Shown one piece after another: positions 1-13,475 of a DNA stretch of 64,000 nucleotides. The notes beneath the pieces were generated by a model. That model saw nothing but the letters and a program-made list of their open reading frames with translations, was not told the DNA's origin and made no database searches. Each line of letters opens with the position of its first letter. Within the stretch, counting starts at the first letter, position 1. Source of the DNA: Eleginops maclovinus (Eukaryota > Chordata > Actinopteri > Perciformes > Eleginopidae); assembly GCF_036324505.1 (NCBI RefSeq), contig NC_086349.1:24794759-24858758 (forward strand). The letters run 5' to 3'. A program made the position numbers and the translations under genes.

Positions 1-743
1 TCACAGCAGATATTGTCACAGCTAAATATATCCACGCAGCCTTAATCTCTTCTGGTGTTTTATCCTCATGAGTCATCAGGAAAGGAAAAGATACCTAGTT
101 GTGAAAGGGGACAATATGTTGATACTGTATATTCAGAAGACATAGTTTGTACTGTTGTATTTAAACTTTTTGTGAGTCCTTATTTTCAGTTAAAGTGATT
201 GGTCAATGCTGAAGTGGTGCGTCAGTGTTGCGCATTGTCGGATTTGTGAGTTATAAGACAGACATCTGTGGACAGACATGTATTTTAACCCACCTCTCTG
301 GCCAGTTAAAAGTCTCCAACACTTCCCAAAACACAACCCTTGGAAATATCAAGGGTCTTAGATGAATGTAGGATTTATAGGACACAGTGTTACTGACTTA
401 CTATGTTTTCTACAGGGTTATATATTTTTAGTTTACAGTGGGAGAGAAAGCACAGGCTGGGACAATTCAAAAGCAGAAGCATTGTTTTTATTTATTTCAG
501 ATGGGAACTCTGGCATCAACTTATTTAACTACAGTGCTTTTGTATAGTGTAGTAGGGGTGTAGATGTTTTTCTTTTTCCTAGAAGGCCAGTTGTGTTTAG
601 AAGTGTTTCACATGTCATGAACCAGAACTCAGCAGTGAACTAATAGTACTGAATATTTCTGTGTCAGTGTTAACACTCTGCGAAGAGAAGCAACATCAGA
701 ATGATTTCTTCCACCATGTAGATTAAATGAAGATGAATCCAGT

Positions 744-744
<1 letters not shown>

Positions 745-784
<40 letters not shown>
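745..784. repeat. (CA)20 microsatellite
   Basis: Uninterrupted CA dinucleotides. They create a spurious Cys/Val frame on the - strand (629-919). Confidence 0.97.
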
Positions 785-785
<1 letters not shown>

Positions 786-1792
786 CTGACGTTACATAAA
801 CTCACACCAGCACAGAGGGTCAACGGGACGTTACAATCAGTTAAGTCTGTGAATATCAAACCAGATTTACACTGTATGCTCAGCACTGTATCACAGCGAG
901 CACCCAGGCCGTGGCGCATACATCATGCCTGCAGCGATACACAGTGACAGTGAGTGTGCAGCGGACCAGCAAACTGTCACATCACAACGAGTGGGAAGAA
1001 ATGTGAGGAATAAGGTCTCCGCTCTGTGAAGCGTGGAGGAAGCTCCTCGGGCTGATCTGCAGCCAGCTGCATTGGGATCTGTGTGGAAATGTTACAGCTG
1101 ACTCTCACTATGTTGGCAGCAAAAACGGTGCAGATGGCATCTGTTGAACCTGCATGAACACAAGAACGTTACAGGACGACCAGAGCTGGTCTGGTAAAAT
1201 ACTGACACTACCTGTAGACATAAAGTTACATTTGTTCTCACTTTGATGGGCTTTCCTCTGCCGATGATTCTCAAAAAGTCAAGGAGAACCAGTGGTGGAA
1301 TTTAGCCAAAATTTTCCTTCAAGGTTTTCTCAGCTTCCTCTTTATTCTGTGCCTCTAATTCTCTCCTGGCGTTTTGTTTTAAGGAGTTATCAGGGAAGCA
1401 AAACTAGCTAGTTAGCTTGCAGACTGTCACTTTACCAGCGAATGCTAATTGATTGTCATGCAGCGAGATTTTCTGCCCATTTGCAAAGTAAATATGTACA
1501 GTATATTAAAAAGATAAAAGTGGTACTGTTATATATTATTAACTTTCTGGAAACTAGTCCATCTTTTCAGTATAAGTGATGGGATTTTGGCAGTGGTTGA
1601 ATATATGTGTGTGTCTTCATTTTAACCTCTGGCTCCTGTGCCTCATGGAGTATAAATATGATTAAAACATGACGTGGTGACCTTCAGCTTTATTACAGTG
1701 AGGTTTGTTGAGGACACATGGTGTGACATGCTGGTGCACCCAGTTTGACTCTGCTTCACACATCTCCTCAGTGACAGATCGGTAATTAGCCT

Positions 1793-1870
1793 GGTGACAG
1801 GGTTCAGCCAGCGGTTAGCAGACCATCCTTTAGCTGTGAGGTCGCAGGTTCAGTCCATGACAGACATCGA
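1793..1870 (+). repeat. Possible degenerate tRNA-derived SINE head
   Basis: GGTTCAGTCC at 1848-1857 resembles an RNA polymerase III B box one base short, and TTCAGCCAGCGGTTAGC about 45 bp upstream resembles an A box with flank. The part after the B box does not match the SINE at 44346. Could be coincidence, because the same bases fall in a protein-like frame (1794-1985). Confidence 0.3.
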
Positions 1871-2115
1871 GGATAGCGGCGTTCATGGTCCTGTTATCAA
1901 ACCTGTACCTAGTCTGGATGAAGCCATCAGTAAAAAGCAGCCTATCACTGGAGGACTGTCATTGGTTGATGAAATGGCCATATAGAGGAACAGCTCATCA
2001 GCGTTAGCATGCAGGATATGACCTAAGGGTACCATAAGGCCTTCCTCTGTCCCTCTGAGAGTTCAGTAAACTATCTTTATGTGTGCATCATCCTCCCCCT
2101 CCTGACTCACTGTAC

Positions 2116-2530
2116 ACTATACATGTACTGCTGTGATGCTAACTGCTAGTGCTAACGGCCGACATTGACTGTGTGCTAACCATAAGCTAAGGTATTGTGT
2201 GTTCTAACTGCTAAGCTAACTCTTGTGATTGTTAATGTTGTATGCTGGTAAAGTATGAGAAGTTAAGACTATACACTAACTTTTGTCTGCCATTTATATT
2301 AAGGTTATGCTAACGTGGTAAGATGAGGCTAAGATTGTTAGTTGTGTGCTAAATGCTATGCTGTTGTTTTTATTGTGTGCTAAGCCAATGCTTATAATTT
2401 AAATGTGCTTTTTGCTTTAACACCACTAGCCATACTTGTATGCTAATTGCTACATGCTGCTATTAATACTGTGTGCTAAGCTAATGCTGATAGTGTGCTG
2501 TAATGCTAACTGTGCTAATGGTGTTTGTTT
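2116..2530. repeat. Cryptically simple GCTAA-rich sequence
   Basis: Irregular repetition of TGCTAA, GCTAAC and TGTGTGCTAA over about 400 bp without a fixed period, ending in a short (GTT)n run at about 2545-2567. It resembles the TGCTAACTGC sequence near 26 kb. Confidence 0.6.
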
Positions 2531-2678
2531 ATGTGTGCCTGTCTGTTGTTGTTGTTGTTGTTGTTGTCTACCTTTCTCTGTTTCTCTCTTGACTTTATTT
2601 TTCTCTCTTTTTTCTCTTTCTCCCTCTCCCCCACTCTCTATCTCTCTCTATCTCTCTCTTTCTATCTCTTTCTGTCAG

Positions 2679-2915
2679 GTCTTATTCCTCCTCCACTACC
2701 TGTTCTACTACCAACACCTCTTGTCGTTCCTCCAACAACCCTACTAGCATCACCACTCCTTCCTCCACCTCCTCCTCCTCTTCCTCCTCTCTCTACTCCT
2801 CCAGCCTACCTCCTAACAGCCACGCCACCTACCATCAGTACTGCTGTCCCGCGCGCCTCCGCCTGCCCAAGCCTCCCTGCGCCCTGCCCCCCGCCAAGCA
2901 CCACGAGCAGGCAAG
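2679..2915 (+). CDS. Putative internal coding exon of gene A (serine-rich, partial gene)
   Basis: A long pyrimidine tract (about 2570-2675) ends in CAG at 2676-2678, an excellent splice acceptor, and the stretch closes with GCAAG|GTAAGG at 2915/2916, an excellent donor. The frame starting at 2680 is open for 78 codons (237 nt, in phase 1, out phase 2). The first half is low-complexity Ser/Thr/Asn. The second half reads TYHQYCCPARLRLPKPPC and then ends in KHHEQA, with mostly G or C at third codon positions (CAC GCC ACC TAC ... CTG CCC), as expected of real fish coding sequence. No start codon lies in frame, so earlier exons must lie upstream. No transmembrane segment is visible; Ser-rich and Pro/Cys-rich composition suggests a disordered tail. 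I do not recognise the family. A second frame (proline-rich, 2525-3028) is also open but has the composition of a shifted simple-sequence frame. Confidence 0.62.
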
Positions 2916-4066
2916 GTAAGGGCCAGAGTCCCCCTTCACCCAGCCTCTCACCCACTATCCCCCGCTCTGCCTCCACCCTCCACACTGCCCCTGGTAGCCT
3001 CCCTCAGACCATATCCACCAGCTGGTAGGGCAGTGACCCCAAAATGCACTGAGAGAGAATTCAACAGACGTCATGATTTCTAAACTTACTTGTTGTTTTT
3101 AAAGTTGCTAGTGGAACTGCAGCATCAAAAAGCACTCTGATGTTTTATCAGAATGATACCAAAGTGACCGGAGACACAGATGTTTTTAGGAATATAGGTG
3201 GTGGTATGCACCTGTTAAAGTTGGTTTGCAATCTGTCAATAAACAAAGAAAATCGTCATGCAAAAATACCTGAATTATTGCCATCATAAAGGTTTACAAA
3301 ATATAATATATATACCCAAAATTAACCTAAACAATGAGTCAATTAATCAAGTAGTTAATTGACAACAACAAAAAAGATGAGCATCAAAATTCTAGCTCCT
3401 TAAAAGTGAGCATTTGTCTTTTAATGTTTTATCAATAAGTCCAAATTATTGATCCATTAATTGAGAAAACAGTTTGTAAATCAATAATCAAAGACATTTA
3501 ATCCATCCTCAATTTTTCATGAAACAAAAGATAGGTCAAAAAATGTTGCGTTGTTGTGATAGCAAAATCATTATTGTATTTATTATCAGTTTTTATTTGT
3601 TTTCCAGCTCTGTAAATAAACTCAAACTAGGGTCAGTGTATTTGTTACTGAGGGGAATCTGCACCTCAGAGCTCCAGTTCAGTAGATTGTGAAGGGTTTT
3701 ATTTACCATTGATCTGGAATCCTACACACCATTATTTACAGAGGAAATATTTTCATTTAGCATAATATATTAACATGAAAATGTAAGGTCAAAATGTGTA
3801 GAATATCCTCCTTGATTTTTGAAAATCCAATCAAAAGATCCACTTACTAGCTTTGTGTGTTAACATGAGAAGAGAAGAACAAATGTCCTAAACTGTGGAT
3901 GAATTAGAAGTGGACTTTTATTAATTTTGGCAAAATAAAGTCTCAAGTTTGTTGTAAATTCGCTCTCCATGCATTTTGGCGTCACATGAAGCCTCACCTG
4001 CTCTCTCCCCCTCCTTACCTCCCTCCTTAGTGCTTTAATAACCTGTTATATTCTGTTACCCCCCCC

Positions 4067-4170
<104 letters not shown>

Positions 4171-5411
4171 TCAATCCTGAAGGTGAAGCAGCTGCTCTTT
4201 CTCCCCCGAACGCCATCACATCTCTCTCTTTCTCCTCACCCGCCTCCATCCCTTTCCCCCACATCCTCCATGCTGCTCTGAAACAAACCGTCTTGAAGCC
4301 AATCACCATAAACACGCCAATTTAAGAGCCAATAACCCAACGTTGGCATTATAAAAACAGCTTTTATTATTTATCTTTAATTAGATTCTGTATTTCTAGC
4401 TGCTGATGATGCAGGGGTTTATTGCAGGTGTTGCATGTGGTAGTTTCTGAAGGTATAAGGACAAAAATAAAACCAGTCTTTGACAATGTTGTTCCACAGA
4501 AATGCAAGTAAAAATAAATGACAGAAAACATGGACATTTTTCTTAACAGCAGAGGGCAGTGATGCAACTTGAAGTGACCTTTAACAAAAAAGTTCCCCCT
4601 CTAATGTTAAAGAGTGCTGGAACTTTATAAATACACATCAACACAACAGTGAGATTTAATATTATGTGGTCCAATTTCACAATAAACTCAATTTAAATCG
4701 CACTTTAGATCAAATAAAAAAAGCTTACAAGCAATTGAAAAAAAAAGTAGATGAAGTTGAAAATGTAAGATCAATCAAAAAAATCAATGATTATCGATCA
4801 ACTGTCGTTTAAACTGAAGTAAAATAATTAAATATAAAAATAAACAATTATAAAACAAACTAAATGGATGCATTTTCCATGAAACGATGTTCCAGCAATT
4901 TAAAGCATTATGGCTGTATTTTGCGCAACTAATTGAATTGTTTACTAGAAATGTTGTTTTCTTTGAGCTTTTAAAGGATTTGTTTGTTCGATTATTAATT
5001 GCAAAATTAAATATCAACTGTAAATTGCTTCTTACACTTTACCAAACACACCTGACATCTGATGAATTTCTCCTGGCTGTCGTTGGCCTCTCAGGGGTTC
5101 GTACACTTGAAGGAAATTATTACACAAGATAGATTTTTGATTTATGCTGCAAACCCCAGAGACTCGAGTTCAGTCTCATGTATTCAGAGACAATCTATGA
5201 GTGGACAGTAAAGGTGCCACGGAAAACTTGAGCATGGAGGGTAAATAGTTTAATTCCATGATGTCTTGAGGGATTCTTCGGTGCAAACAGGATTCCTGCT
5301 ATTTCAAAACAACCAGGTGTTTGTTAAAAAGCCTCACGGGGACACATTTAAAAGTCGCACATTAAAGACACAGAGGAGAGGGATAATTTCTGCAATAAAG
5401 TCTGTGAAGGG

Positions 5412-5589
<178 letters not shown>

Positions 5590-5638
5590 GCTGAGAGTGT
5601 GTGAGTCACCAGCGGGAGGGAGATTTTCAGAGGGTGAT

Positions 5639-5640
<2 letters not shown>

Positions 5641-5670
<30 letters not shown>
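5641..5670. repeat. (AC)15 microsatellite
   Basis: Short pure AC tract in opposed orientation to the TG tract ending at 5586. Confidence 0.96.
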
Positions 5671-5674
<4 letters not shown>

Positions 5675-5786
5675 TAGAGGGGTGCTGCACATGACTTACA
5701 TGCTAGTGGTGACAGAGTGAGCTGACATGACCTCTGATTCTTCAGCAGCATCACTTTAAACAACCACAGATCAGACAATTAACCAA

Positions 5787-5930
5787 AGATAAGAAGAACT
5801 TTATTGATCCCAAACTGGGAAACATGTTTGTTGCAGCAGCATAAACCAAAACAAGGCATTGCACATAATTAGAAATGAAAACATAGAAATAAACAATTCT
5901 AAAATATAATCATTTCAAAATATAAATAAA
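5787..5930 (-). mobile_element. Decayed LINE 3' tail
   Basis: AAGAACTTTATTGATCCCAA followed by a TGGGAAA block and a GCAGCAGCA segment is the reverse complement of a 3' end common in fish non-LTR elements (..GGGATCAATAAAGT..). The element therefore runs on the - strand with its 3' end at the left. No coding part is visible; the right boundary is uncertain. Related tails lie at 56200 and 61941. Confidence 0.6.
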
Positions 5931-7048
5931 CTGGAATTAGAGAAATGATATACAGTTGACTATGAAGATAAAGAACTATAAACTGACAAATGAACACTAT
6001 TGAAGTAAACACAAAAGATACAGAATTTCATAATAATCTAACACGATAAAAACTGTGGACACTAATCTTTGAAATAAGTATTATTATGTTTAAAATCACC
6101 GTGATATATCTACTGAAACAGACACACTGAGATGTAAAAATGCCTAAAAATAGGTTTAATTATTAGTAATCTTTGCATAAAGTGTTGGTTCAAAACATAT
6201 ACAATCATAAAGAAGTGCATTTAAAGAATAAGCAAGAAAAAGTCATATTATTTGCATTATTTGTAATAATTTGTGTCTAAAGGTCTGGCTTCCTCAATCA
6301 ACTGTATCACACCATCCTCCCCCCTTTACTGTCCTCTCCCCCTTGAGAAAAAACATTCAAAACAAGAAGTGAGTTTGGTCACGTTTGACTTCAATCATTT
6401 TGAGATTAATTGAGCCCCGAGGCGATGAATGAACGCTGCTTCACCTCCGCCGCCACAGGAAGTAAAACTCACTTCAGCTCACTTATATTTAGAGATGTGT
6501 AAACACTGACACCTGGTGGCCTGATGCAGTACTGCAACGCTAAAGTAAAAATCCCATCACCACACTGCTCTTCTTCTCCTCCCCCCTTTCTTATTCTGTT
6601 CTCCAACCATACTTTATCCTCCTCTTCTCCTTCTTCCTCATAATCTCTACTTCTGTTTTCCTGCTCTTCTTCCTCTCTTCAACTTTGTTCCTGCTCCTCT
6701 TCCTCTATTTTTATTTTACTCTCCTACTCCTCTGTCTCTCTCCTTGTACTACTTTACTGCTCCTCTTCCTCCTCCTCCTCCTTCCTTCTTTATATTTCTA
6801 CTTATCCTTTATTTGCTTGCTCCTCTTTCTATCTTTTTTTATCTACTCCACATCTCATCTTCCTCTCTCCTTCTTCTTCTACTCTCCTGCTCTTCATCCT
6901 CTCTCCATCTTCCACCTACTCTCTTCTTCTACACTCCTACTCCTCTTCCTCTCTTCTTCTCTTCCTCTACTCTCCTACTCCTCTTCTCTTGTTCTCTCCT
7001 CTCCCTCTCTCTCTTTGTCTCTCGTCTGTTTGTCTGTCTGTCTCTCAG

Positions 7049-7124
7049 AGAGGAGGATGACGACGACATCGCCCATCAGTTCTGTTGCCCCGCCTCCGAG
7101 TGCAGTAGCCCCTCCTCTAGGTAA
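7049..7124 (+). CDS. Putative last coding exon of gene A, ending in TAA
   Basis: A pyrimidine-rich tract ends in CTCAG at 7044-7048. Taking two bases from the exon ending at 2915, the first codon is AGA (Arg), followed by EEDDDDIAHQFCCPASEC and SSPSSR, then TAA at 7122-7124. The phase matches the upstream exon exactly. The acidic run and HQFCCPA echo the HQYCCPA of the upstream exon, which supports both belonging to one protein. The final codons could instead be a splice site (CTAG|GTAACC at 7121/7122, weaker than the upstream donor); then the frame would leave in phase 2 and the gene would continue. I favour a terminal exon because a GC-richer, UTR-like stretch follows and no later exon is visible nearby. 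Product and family not recognised. Confidence 0.55.
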
Positions 7125-8613
7125 CCAGGGGCGACCGTGAGCCAATCCCCCACCTCACCCCGACTCTTCGGTAAATCGAGGGGGTGATCACAAACCCCCC
7201 TCCCCTCTCAATATCCTCCTTCCTCCATGGCTGTCTCTGTCTCTCTTTATTTTTTTGATCATGAAAAAGCAAGAAATTGACACTTTTGGGGTAAAAGCAA
7301 AATCATCACAAAACAAAAAGGAGGTTTCTTCCTAAATAAGGTTTTCAGTTTGAAGGCTTGTTTGTTCAGAAAATGAAAGTCAGAGGTTGCAGTTTATTGT
7401 GAAAAATAAGAACCTTTTAAAAGAAAATCATGAAGCCAGCTTTGCTTCAGATCCAATTACCCTACTCTTTTATTTCGGCGTCAAATTTTCATAAAGATTA
7501 GAAACCACGACCTCCTGTGTTGGACAGTACGAGTTGCGTTGCAGCTTTAAACCAACGGGACTGACTCTGACCTACCTGGAGACGACGTTCAAACTCACAC
7601 CTGCATCGGTCCGCAGTGACTCAGCTGAACGTCAGCCATGAGTCTGCATATTTTTGTGCATAATGTCAGCACGCCGGACAGTCTCTGAGATCAAACTCAG
7701 TCATCCTCTCTTCCCTCGTCTCCTAGTTTTGGGTTTGATCGTGGACTTTAACAGTTTTTTCCTCCCCTGTCCGAGCATGAAGCCATGACCCCCCGGTAGA
7801 CGGCTGCAGCACTCGAATCAACAATATGCTCCGGGGCCGTCCACAGCATCACCACGATAGCATCGAAACATCAGCCGGTAGCGCTGGAGGACTCTGTCTG
7901 TGCAGGGCTCTGGTGTGTTGTTGCAGCATGTCCTCACCGCATCACACCAAACTGTTCGGAGCGAAGGACTGGAGACTCCTCTGGTGGGACGAAACGCTGA
8001 ACCAGAGTTTAATCTGTGAATCTGGTCGGCTGGTGAAAGAGTTGATTGTGTCTCCTGCTCTGTCTTTTGTAGACCGTCCCTGCATACTGCTACCAGGGTT
8101 CTCCTTATTGCTGGTTATTTTTCTGGTTTCAATAATCTTCTTGCACCGTAATGTTCTGTAATACTGGAGGGAGTGTAAGCAGCAGCTAGCATGAATCAGT
8201 GGAGTACAAAAAGAGGATAAAAGTGTTGCTCAGTTTGATCAGAGGAAGTTCTTGTGGCACTAAATTGTCTGAGAAATAAGAGCAGTGTTTGGTGTAGATT
8301 TCATAGCAAAGGATTTACAACAATCATGCTAACTAGCTTGGTGCTACGTAGACTCAGTCATGATTAAAGGCTGTTTTACCCAACGAGTTAAAGCAGGCTC
8401 CTGCAGGTCCACATGCACATTAAGGTTTTCTACATTTGTGGCACCCGAAGTTAAAGTAGGTGTGTGTCAGAGAGAGAAAAACACTTGAAGTGCTTCCCCT
8501 GTTTCCAGTTTTAGGGAGAACCCTGGTGCCTAATGTGTACAGTGCACACACACACACATACATGCATACACACTCTCACGCACACAGCTGCAAGACTCCT
8601 CATGGGTAATAAA
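7125..8613 (+). other. Candidate 3' UTR of gene A
   Basis: The stretch after the TAA is less AT-rich and less repetitive than its surroundings, with no splice-bounded frame. An AATAAA hexamer lies at 8608-8613, and another at about 9064 could extend the UTR. The 111-codon frame at 7826-8161 begins inside it and shows no family features. The UTR assignment is inference from position; the poly(A) site is not proven by the sequence. Confidence 0.3.
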
Positions 8614-11600
8614 AGGACATCAGGATGAAAGTACTTATGAGTATGTTTACATGCACATTCTGCTTTAAGGAAGAATCGTATTAGTTAGTTATATTCTGAT
8701 CCATTTGAGATCAATCTTCTGTATGACTTCTGATCTAGCTACATAAACATGGTAAGAACATTGGGAAGAAAAGCAGAAAACGCTACAAACTTCTGATTCC
8801 ACCCTACATGCAGACCAAGCACTGATTCCTCCATCTGTGTATCGCTTTCGTCCAAAAAACAACAACAAAACAGGGGAAAAGATAAAGGACATTTTTCAAT
8901 CTTGACAACGAGGTGCAACGGCTCGGTTGGACAGAAAGAGGCCAATTGGTCACCAAATGTTTGCATATTATAATGAAATACATGCATATAGCACAGGAAC
9001 AACTAGATGATATATTCTTAGCTGAATAGTTAAGTTTGTGTTTCACTCTTAAATATATATTTAAATAAACATCATGATTCTTTTCCAGCTGACACTTAAA
9101 CACTTCATAAGTATTTCCAAAGTTTTGGTGGCTGACCGTTGAAAACTCTCTAACTAAAGGCAGAAAGCAGATTAATGGTGAGTAGGATTACTACAGTATC
9201 TGTAATGCCTCTTACATTAGCTGCAGTAAACCCAACATGAAACTATCCCTTTAACATCCAGCTGTTGCCATCTATCTAGGGTTTGGTCAGGTGGGTGGTG
9301 GATTAAAAAGAGTGAAGCTTGGTCTGCATGTTTGGGCGGGATTCAAATCAAACTGAGATAATTGTCTGAAGTTAAATCACTACAGTGCGTGTAAACAGTC
9401 TCAGTGACTTCCCCTCTGAGAGATGAAGGAGGTGAGGATGAAGGGAAGGACAGAAGTCCAACAGTGGAGCCCTTCGTGTCTTCTCATTTCCTAAATCTAT
9501 TTCTTTCTGCTGTCCCACCTCTCCTCTCTATCTGTGTGTGTGTTTAACTCTGAATATGTGACACCCTTCTTCCTACTTCCCTTCCAAGAGAAAGAAGGAA
9601 TTGAATAAATAATCCTTCTGAGTCAGTGCCAAGTGAATTCAAAGAACGATGAAGGAGAGAAAAACCTCATTGCCAAGTAAGACGGAAGGTATTATTCTGC
9701 TGTCGCTGTGCCAAGTTAAAGAAAGTCTCTGACACCCGAACCAATTTCATGGAGTCATCTTTAAGCCCTACACTCAAACTTATATCTATTGTTTCGTCTT
9801 AGAGCAGCTTCTGTCTTTAGCTTCTTCTCGCAGTGTGTAAATTAAAAAGCAATACGTTTGTTTCCAGATGTGCTATACGACGAGAATCTCTCCCCGTGTG
9901 TGTAAACTCATATTGAGTGTGAGGGTTTAAACAGTGAAAGGCTGATTACTTACAGTAAATGAACACGAAGAGAAAGGCTCTGATCCAAAGTTTTATATGC
10001 AGCACGATGACACAAAGGATTTCGTTTTAGGTCTGTGAAAAGAAACGTGAAATAGTTGCCTGTTTTCTTCCCCGTTCAAAACTGACCAGAGTTCAAGATT
10101 TAGACAAGGCACGTCTTCTGTGTAAAAAGCTGTCAAGTGCAGGTCCACCTGTGTGTGTCCTAAACTATATTATTTTGATGGTCCCTCTTTATTTCTATAT
10201 TTCTTTTTCATTTGTTCTCCTTGTTTGACAGCAGCTTTCGTAATACTCACTTTAAAACCAACGCCCCTTTGCCACCAGTCCTCCAAATGTTCATTCAGCC
10301 CAACCCCTCGACCACACTTCCATAAGTTTGTGTTTTTCTGGTATTCTCAGAGCTGTAGGAAACACACACATTGGATGGTCTTGTTACAGCGACCATGTCA
10401 GTGTCGTATGAGGACACATCAAATGTTGCTTTGATCAAGATCCAACGTGCACGAGGCAGTACGTACCCAAATACACCGAGATAGGGTTCTGATAGTTGTG
10501 TTACGCAGCGGTTAAGTTGTCGGTTCCTCAGTCGTTGTCACATAATTGACACGATTGATGCTGCAGTTTATTTGTCTAATGTCGTGATAGGAAAACACCC
10601 GATCGTCCTCCACTAAAAAAAACAGGTGTTTTGTACAAACTGATTATTAGGACGCGTTTTCACGCTTCAGCGACGACCTCTAGTGGCCGTGGAACATATG
10701 ACGGTTAAAGCAGGATGTGTTCCTCGAGAAAAACCTCTGTCCATTTCGTGTTATGTCATGTTTTTTGTAAAGAGAAGTTACGTAATGAGACGTACATATT
10801 GTCATTTACATAGGCTATTTCACAACTTTACACACCATGTGTAAAATGTTTAGGTATAAGGACGTATACGCAAATACAAATTGGGTTAATGGGAGGAATG
10901 AATTCAGTAAACTACAAGATCAAAAACAAGCTTCAAACATGTTTTAAGCCAACATCTTTTGGGATCAATAGAGGGTCAGTTGGATGATTAAATCGTCTTT
11001 GTAGCAATCATGTGTTCATCTCTGTGCAGGTGAATAATATGTCTGATACTGAGACTATAAATGTGCCATGTTTAATATATACTCTAAAACACTTTGCACT
11101 AGAGCCAAATGATGTGCTGCAATTAACCCAAATTACTCTGAGTGTATTAGTACAGTTTGTTCACTGAGGAAAAAGTTACATTTGATTATTTTGCATCTGT
11201 AGTTTTAGCATTATAGACTCCAGACTATAAAAAATGATCAGGTAACACGTATACATTGGTTACAGTACTTAAAAAACTAATCATGAAGCACTTTTACTTT
11301 AAATTCGATGAAGTATTTAGACCTACACGTAAAGTTTGACTTGAAATTGACGTTGAGACAATCAATGTGAAATAAAAAAGGATTAAATATGTCATTTAAA
11401 TATGGTTCTCTATTAATATGATTAGCAATTTGAAACAGAAGATAGGTGTTTTCTTCATGTGCATGCTCATTTATTGTTTTGAATTACTGCTAGCATTACA
11501 TAGTCTTTACTGAACATTAGCAACAGTTAGCTCTGTGTGGTTATGTAGTATAAGAGCTCTATCAAGTAGCATTTAGCGTTTTGTGCTAGTTTAGTCAGAA

Positions 11601-12088
11601 TCATCATACGTTTTAGATCTTGGCAGTACATTAAACATTAGTGCAGGGCTCTTAAAGCGGTATGTTTACCCCTATGGGACATTTGTATTGGTTACAGTCT
11701 TTGAAAAATTGCTGCGATCAATTTAATTGGACCAGTTCCAGGACTCATGTGCTGATAACGCGCCTATGAAGCTCATTGCAGCATCAAAACTGAACTGAGC
11801 TATTGTTTTTTTTTACCCCTGAGCTCAAAATGTTGCAACCTGAAATTGAAAAGAGTTGTCTTTCACTTATTTTGGACCCTCCCTTGAAAACAATTGAATT
11901 ATTTTGCTGCAATTTGGATAACAATCGTGCTTTAATGCATTCATAAGTATAATTTCTGGCCGACCAATTGACTTTAGCTGCTCCTCACTAGTATCAATGT
12001 TGAGTACAGTTATAATAAAGGTAGTAACTGCTCTCTCTAGTGTGCTATTGGATGTGTTTGATCATTCATTGAAGACTCACTGGTGCTA

Positions 12089-12112
12089 ACACACACACAC
12101 ACACACACACAC
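12089..12112. repeat. (AC)12 microsatellite
   Basis: Pure AC dinucleotide run. Confidence 0.95.
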
Positions 12113-13375
12113 CAGCATCTGCACTAATATGCAGGAGCTACGCAGGGATCCGTTCACCAAGAAAAATCTGACAATGAAATCGATCACAAAACTCTATTAT
12201 TTCCTGATGATTGGCTGTGATCAAAACGTCTCTGCTGCATTAAACTCAGTCACTGTATAAAGCCATAAATAACAGTACAAGAGACTTACTTCACCTTTAA
12301 TGAAATGTCTAGTCGAAGCTTATTTAAATCATCTTCAAATGTCTCTTTTTCTTTAGTTTTTGTCTGTCTCGAGATGTATAATCCACCTTTTGTTGTGAGA
12401 GATTCTCCTCATCAGCAGCACTGTTCTGTTTCCTCTGCAGCCCATTAGGACGAGTCCCGTCACATCTACAGACAAAGAGACAGAAAGACACAGACGGTTT
12501 CCACAGGTCTCTGTGGTGAATATTTACCCACTTATTTACGCACAGGGTGGCTGATGAGACCTCTTAGGAAGTCAGAAGTGTATGCAGAGTGTATGCATTG
12601 GGAGCAGGGAGCTGGAGTTGTTTGTTAGCACTCGCCAACATTGTCTTATAATAAGTTTGGTGTCTCGTAATTTATTCGTAGCCTTCGTTAACTTTGAGCA
12701 TCTCTGCAGGCCAGGTCGCGTTCGTCGCTGCTGCTGCTGCTGCTGTGACCCACTTTTCTTTGCAGCTTCAGCTCAGTTTGTTTTAATTATGGATAATGTT
12801 TTGAATTTTTCAAAGACGTAGACAATTGGGGAACATTTGAAAGTATTATTTCAGAGAAAATATCCTGTGTGGTCAAATGGGTTCTCGAGATATGCATCCA
12901 ATACCTTAAATCTGTAATCTCCTTTCATGAAATCTTGATTGGGTCTAGGCAGATATCTGATTATTGGGGAACCAAACAGTGTACAATAATTAAACCACAC
13001 TGACAATGTAAAAGGCAGAACGAGATAAAAGCAGAAATCAGGACTAATGGGCAAAACAACCCTGAAAACTTCTGAAGATGTTCTAGTTCTGTATCCCATA
13101 GTGCACAACAACGCCTCTAACAAGCTGGAACTAGCAGGCATTGTGTCGATTTAGCAAAAACTTTGTGAAGTTTGTCTAAAATTAACAAGCGGCATTATTT
13201 ATTATTGTTATTGTTTAATACTGATCTAGGGCCACTATCTCCGTTGTGGACTGCCAAAAAAAATCAAAGCTTGATGAAAATGCACTTCAAATTTGAACGG
13301 GTCAATCACAAAAAGAGATCCACTGTTTTCATGCAAGAACCACACAAACAGATTGTACTTGAAGGTATAAATCAC

Positions 13376-13475
13376 CCCAAAAATGAGCTTTTCTAAATCA
13401 ATTACTCACCCTGTGTTACCTTGAATTCTTGGAGAGTATTTCATGTTGTTTGCATGCTATCCAAACAAAGTCTCA
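13376..13475 (+). repeat. Dispersed repeat fragment, copy 1 of 2
   Basis: Shares with 48985-49085 an ordered set of blocks: ACTCACC, TGTG(T/A)CCTTGAATTC, TGTTTGCATGCT and ACAAA. The two copies have the same strand and spacing. Family not recognised; no coding potential. Confidence 0.45.

Larger units (their letters stand above)
1..2678. other. Non-coding stretch left of gene A exon
   Basis: Probably intron of gene A. It holds a (CA)20 tract at 745, a weak tRNA-like segment at 1793-1870 overlapped by a protein-like short frame (1794-1985), and a run at about 2120-2530 dominated by variants of GCTAA. No splice-bounded coding exon was recognised before 2679. Confidence 0.5.

Noticed and set aside
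2525..3028. Proline-rich 167-codon frame over gene A exon
   Set aside because: It is a shifted frame of the CCT/TCC-rich exon; the alternative frame has coding-type third positions and fits the splice phases.
7826..8161. 111-codon frame MLRGRPQHHHDS...
   Set aside because: Lies in the presumed 3' UTR; no motif and a poor start context.
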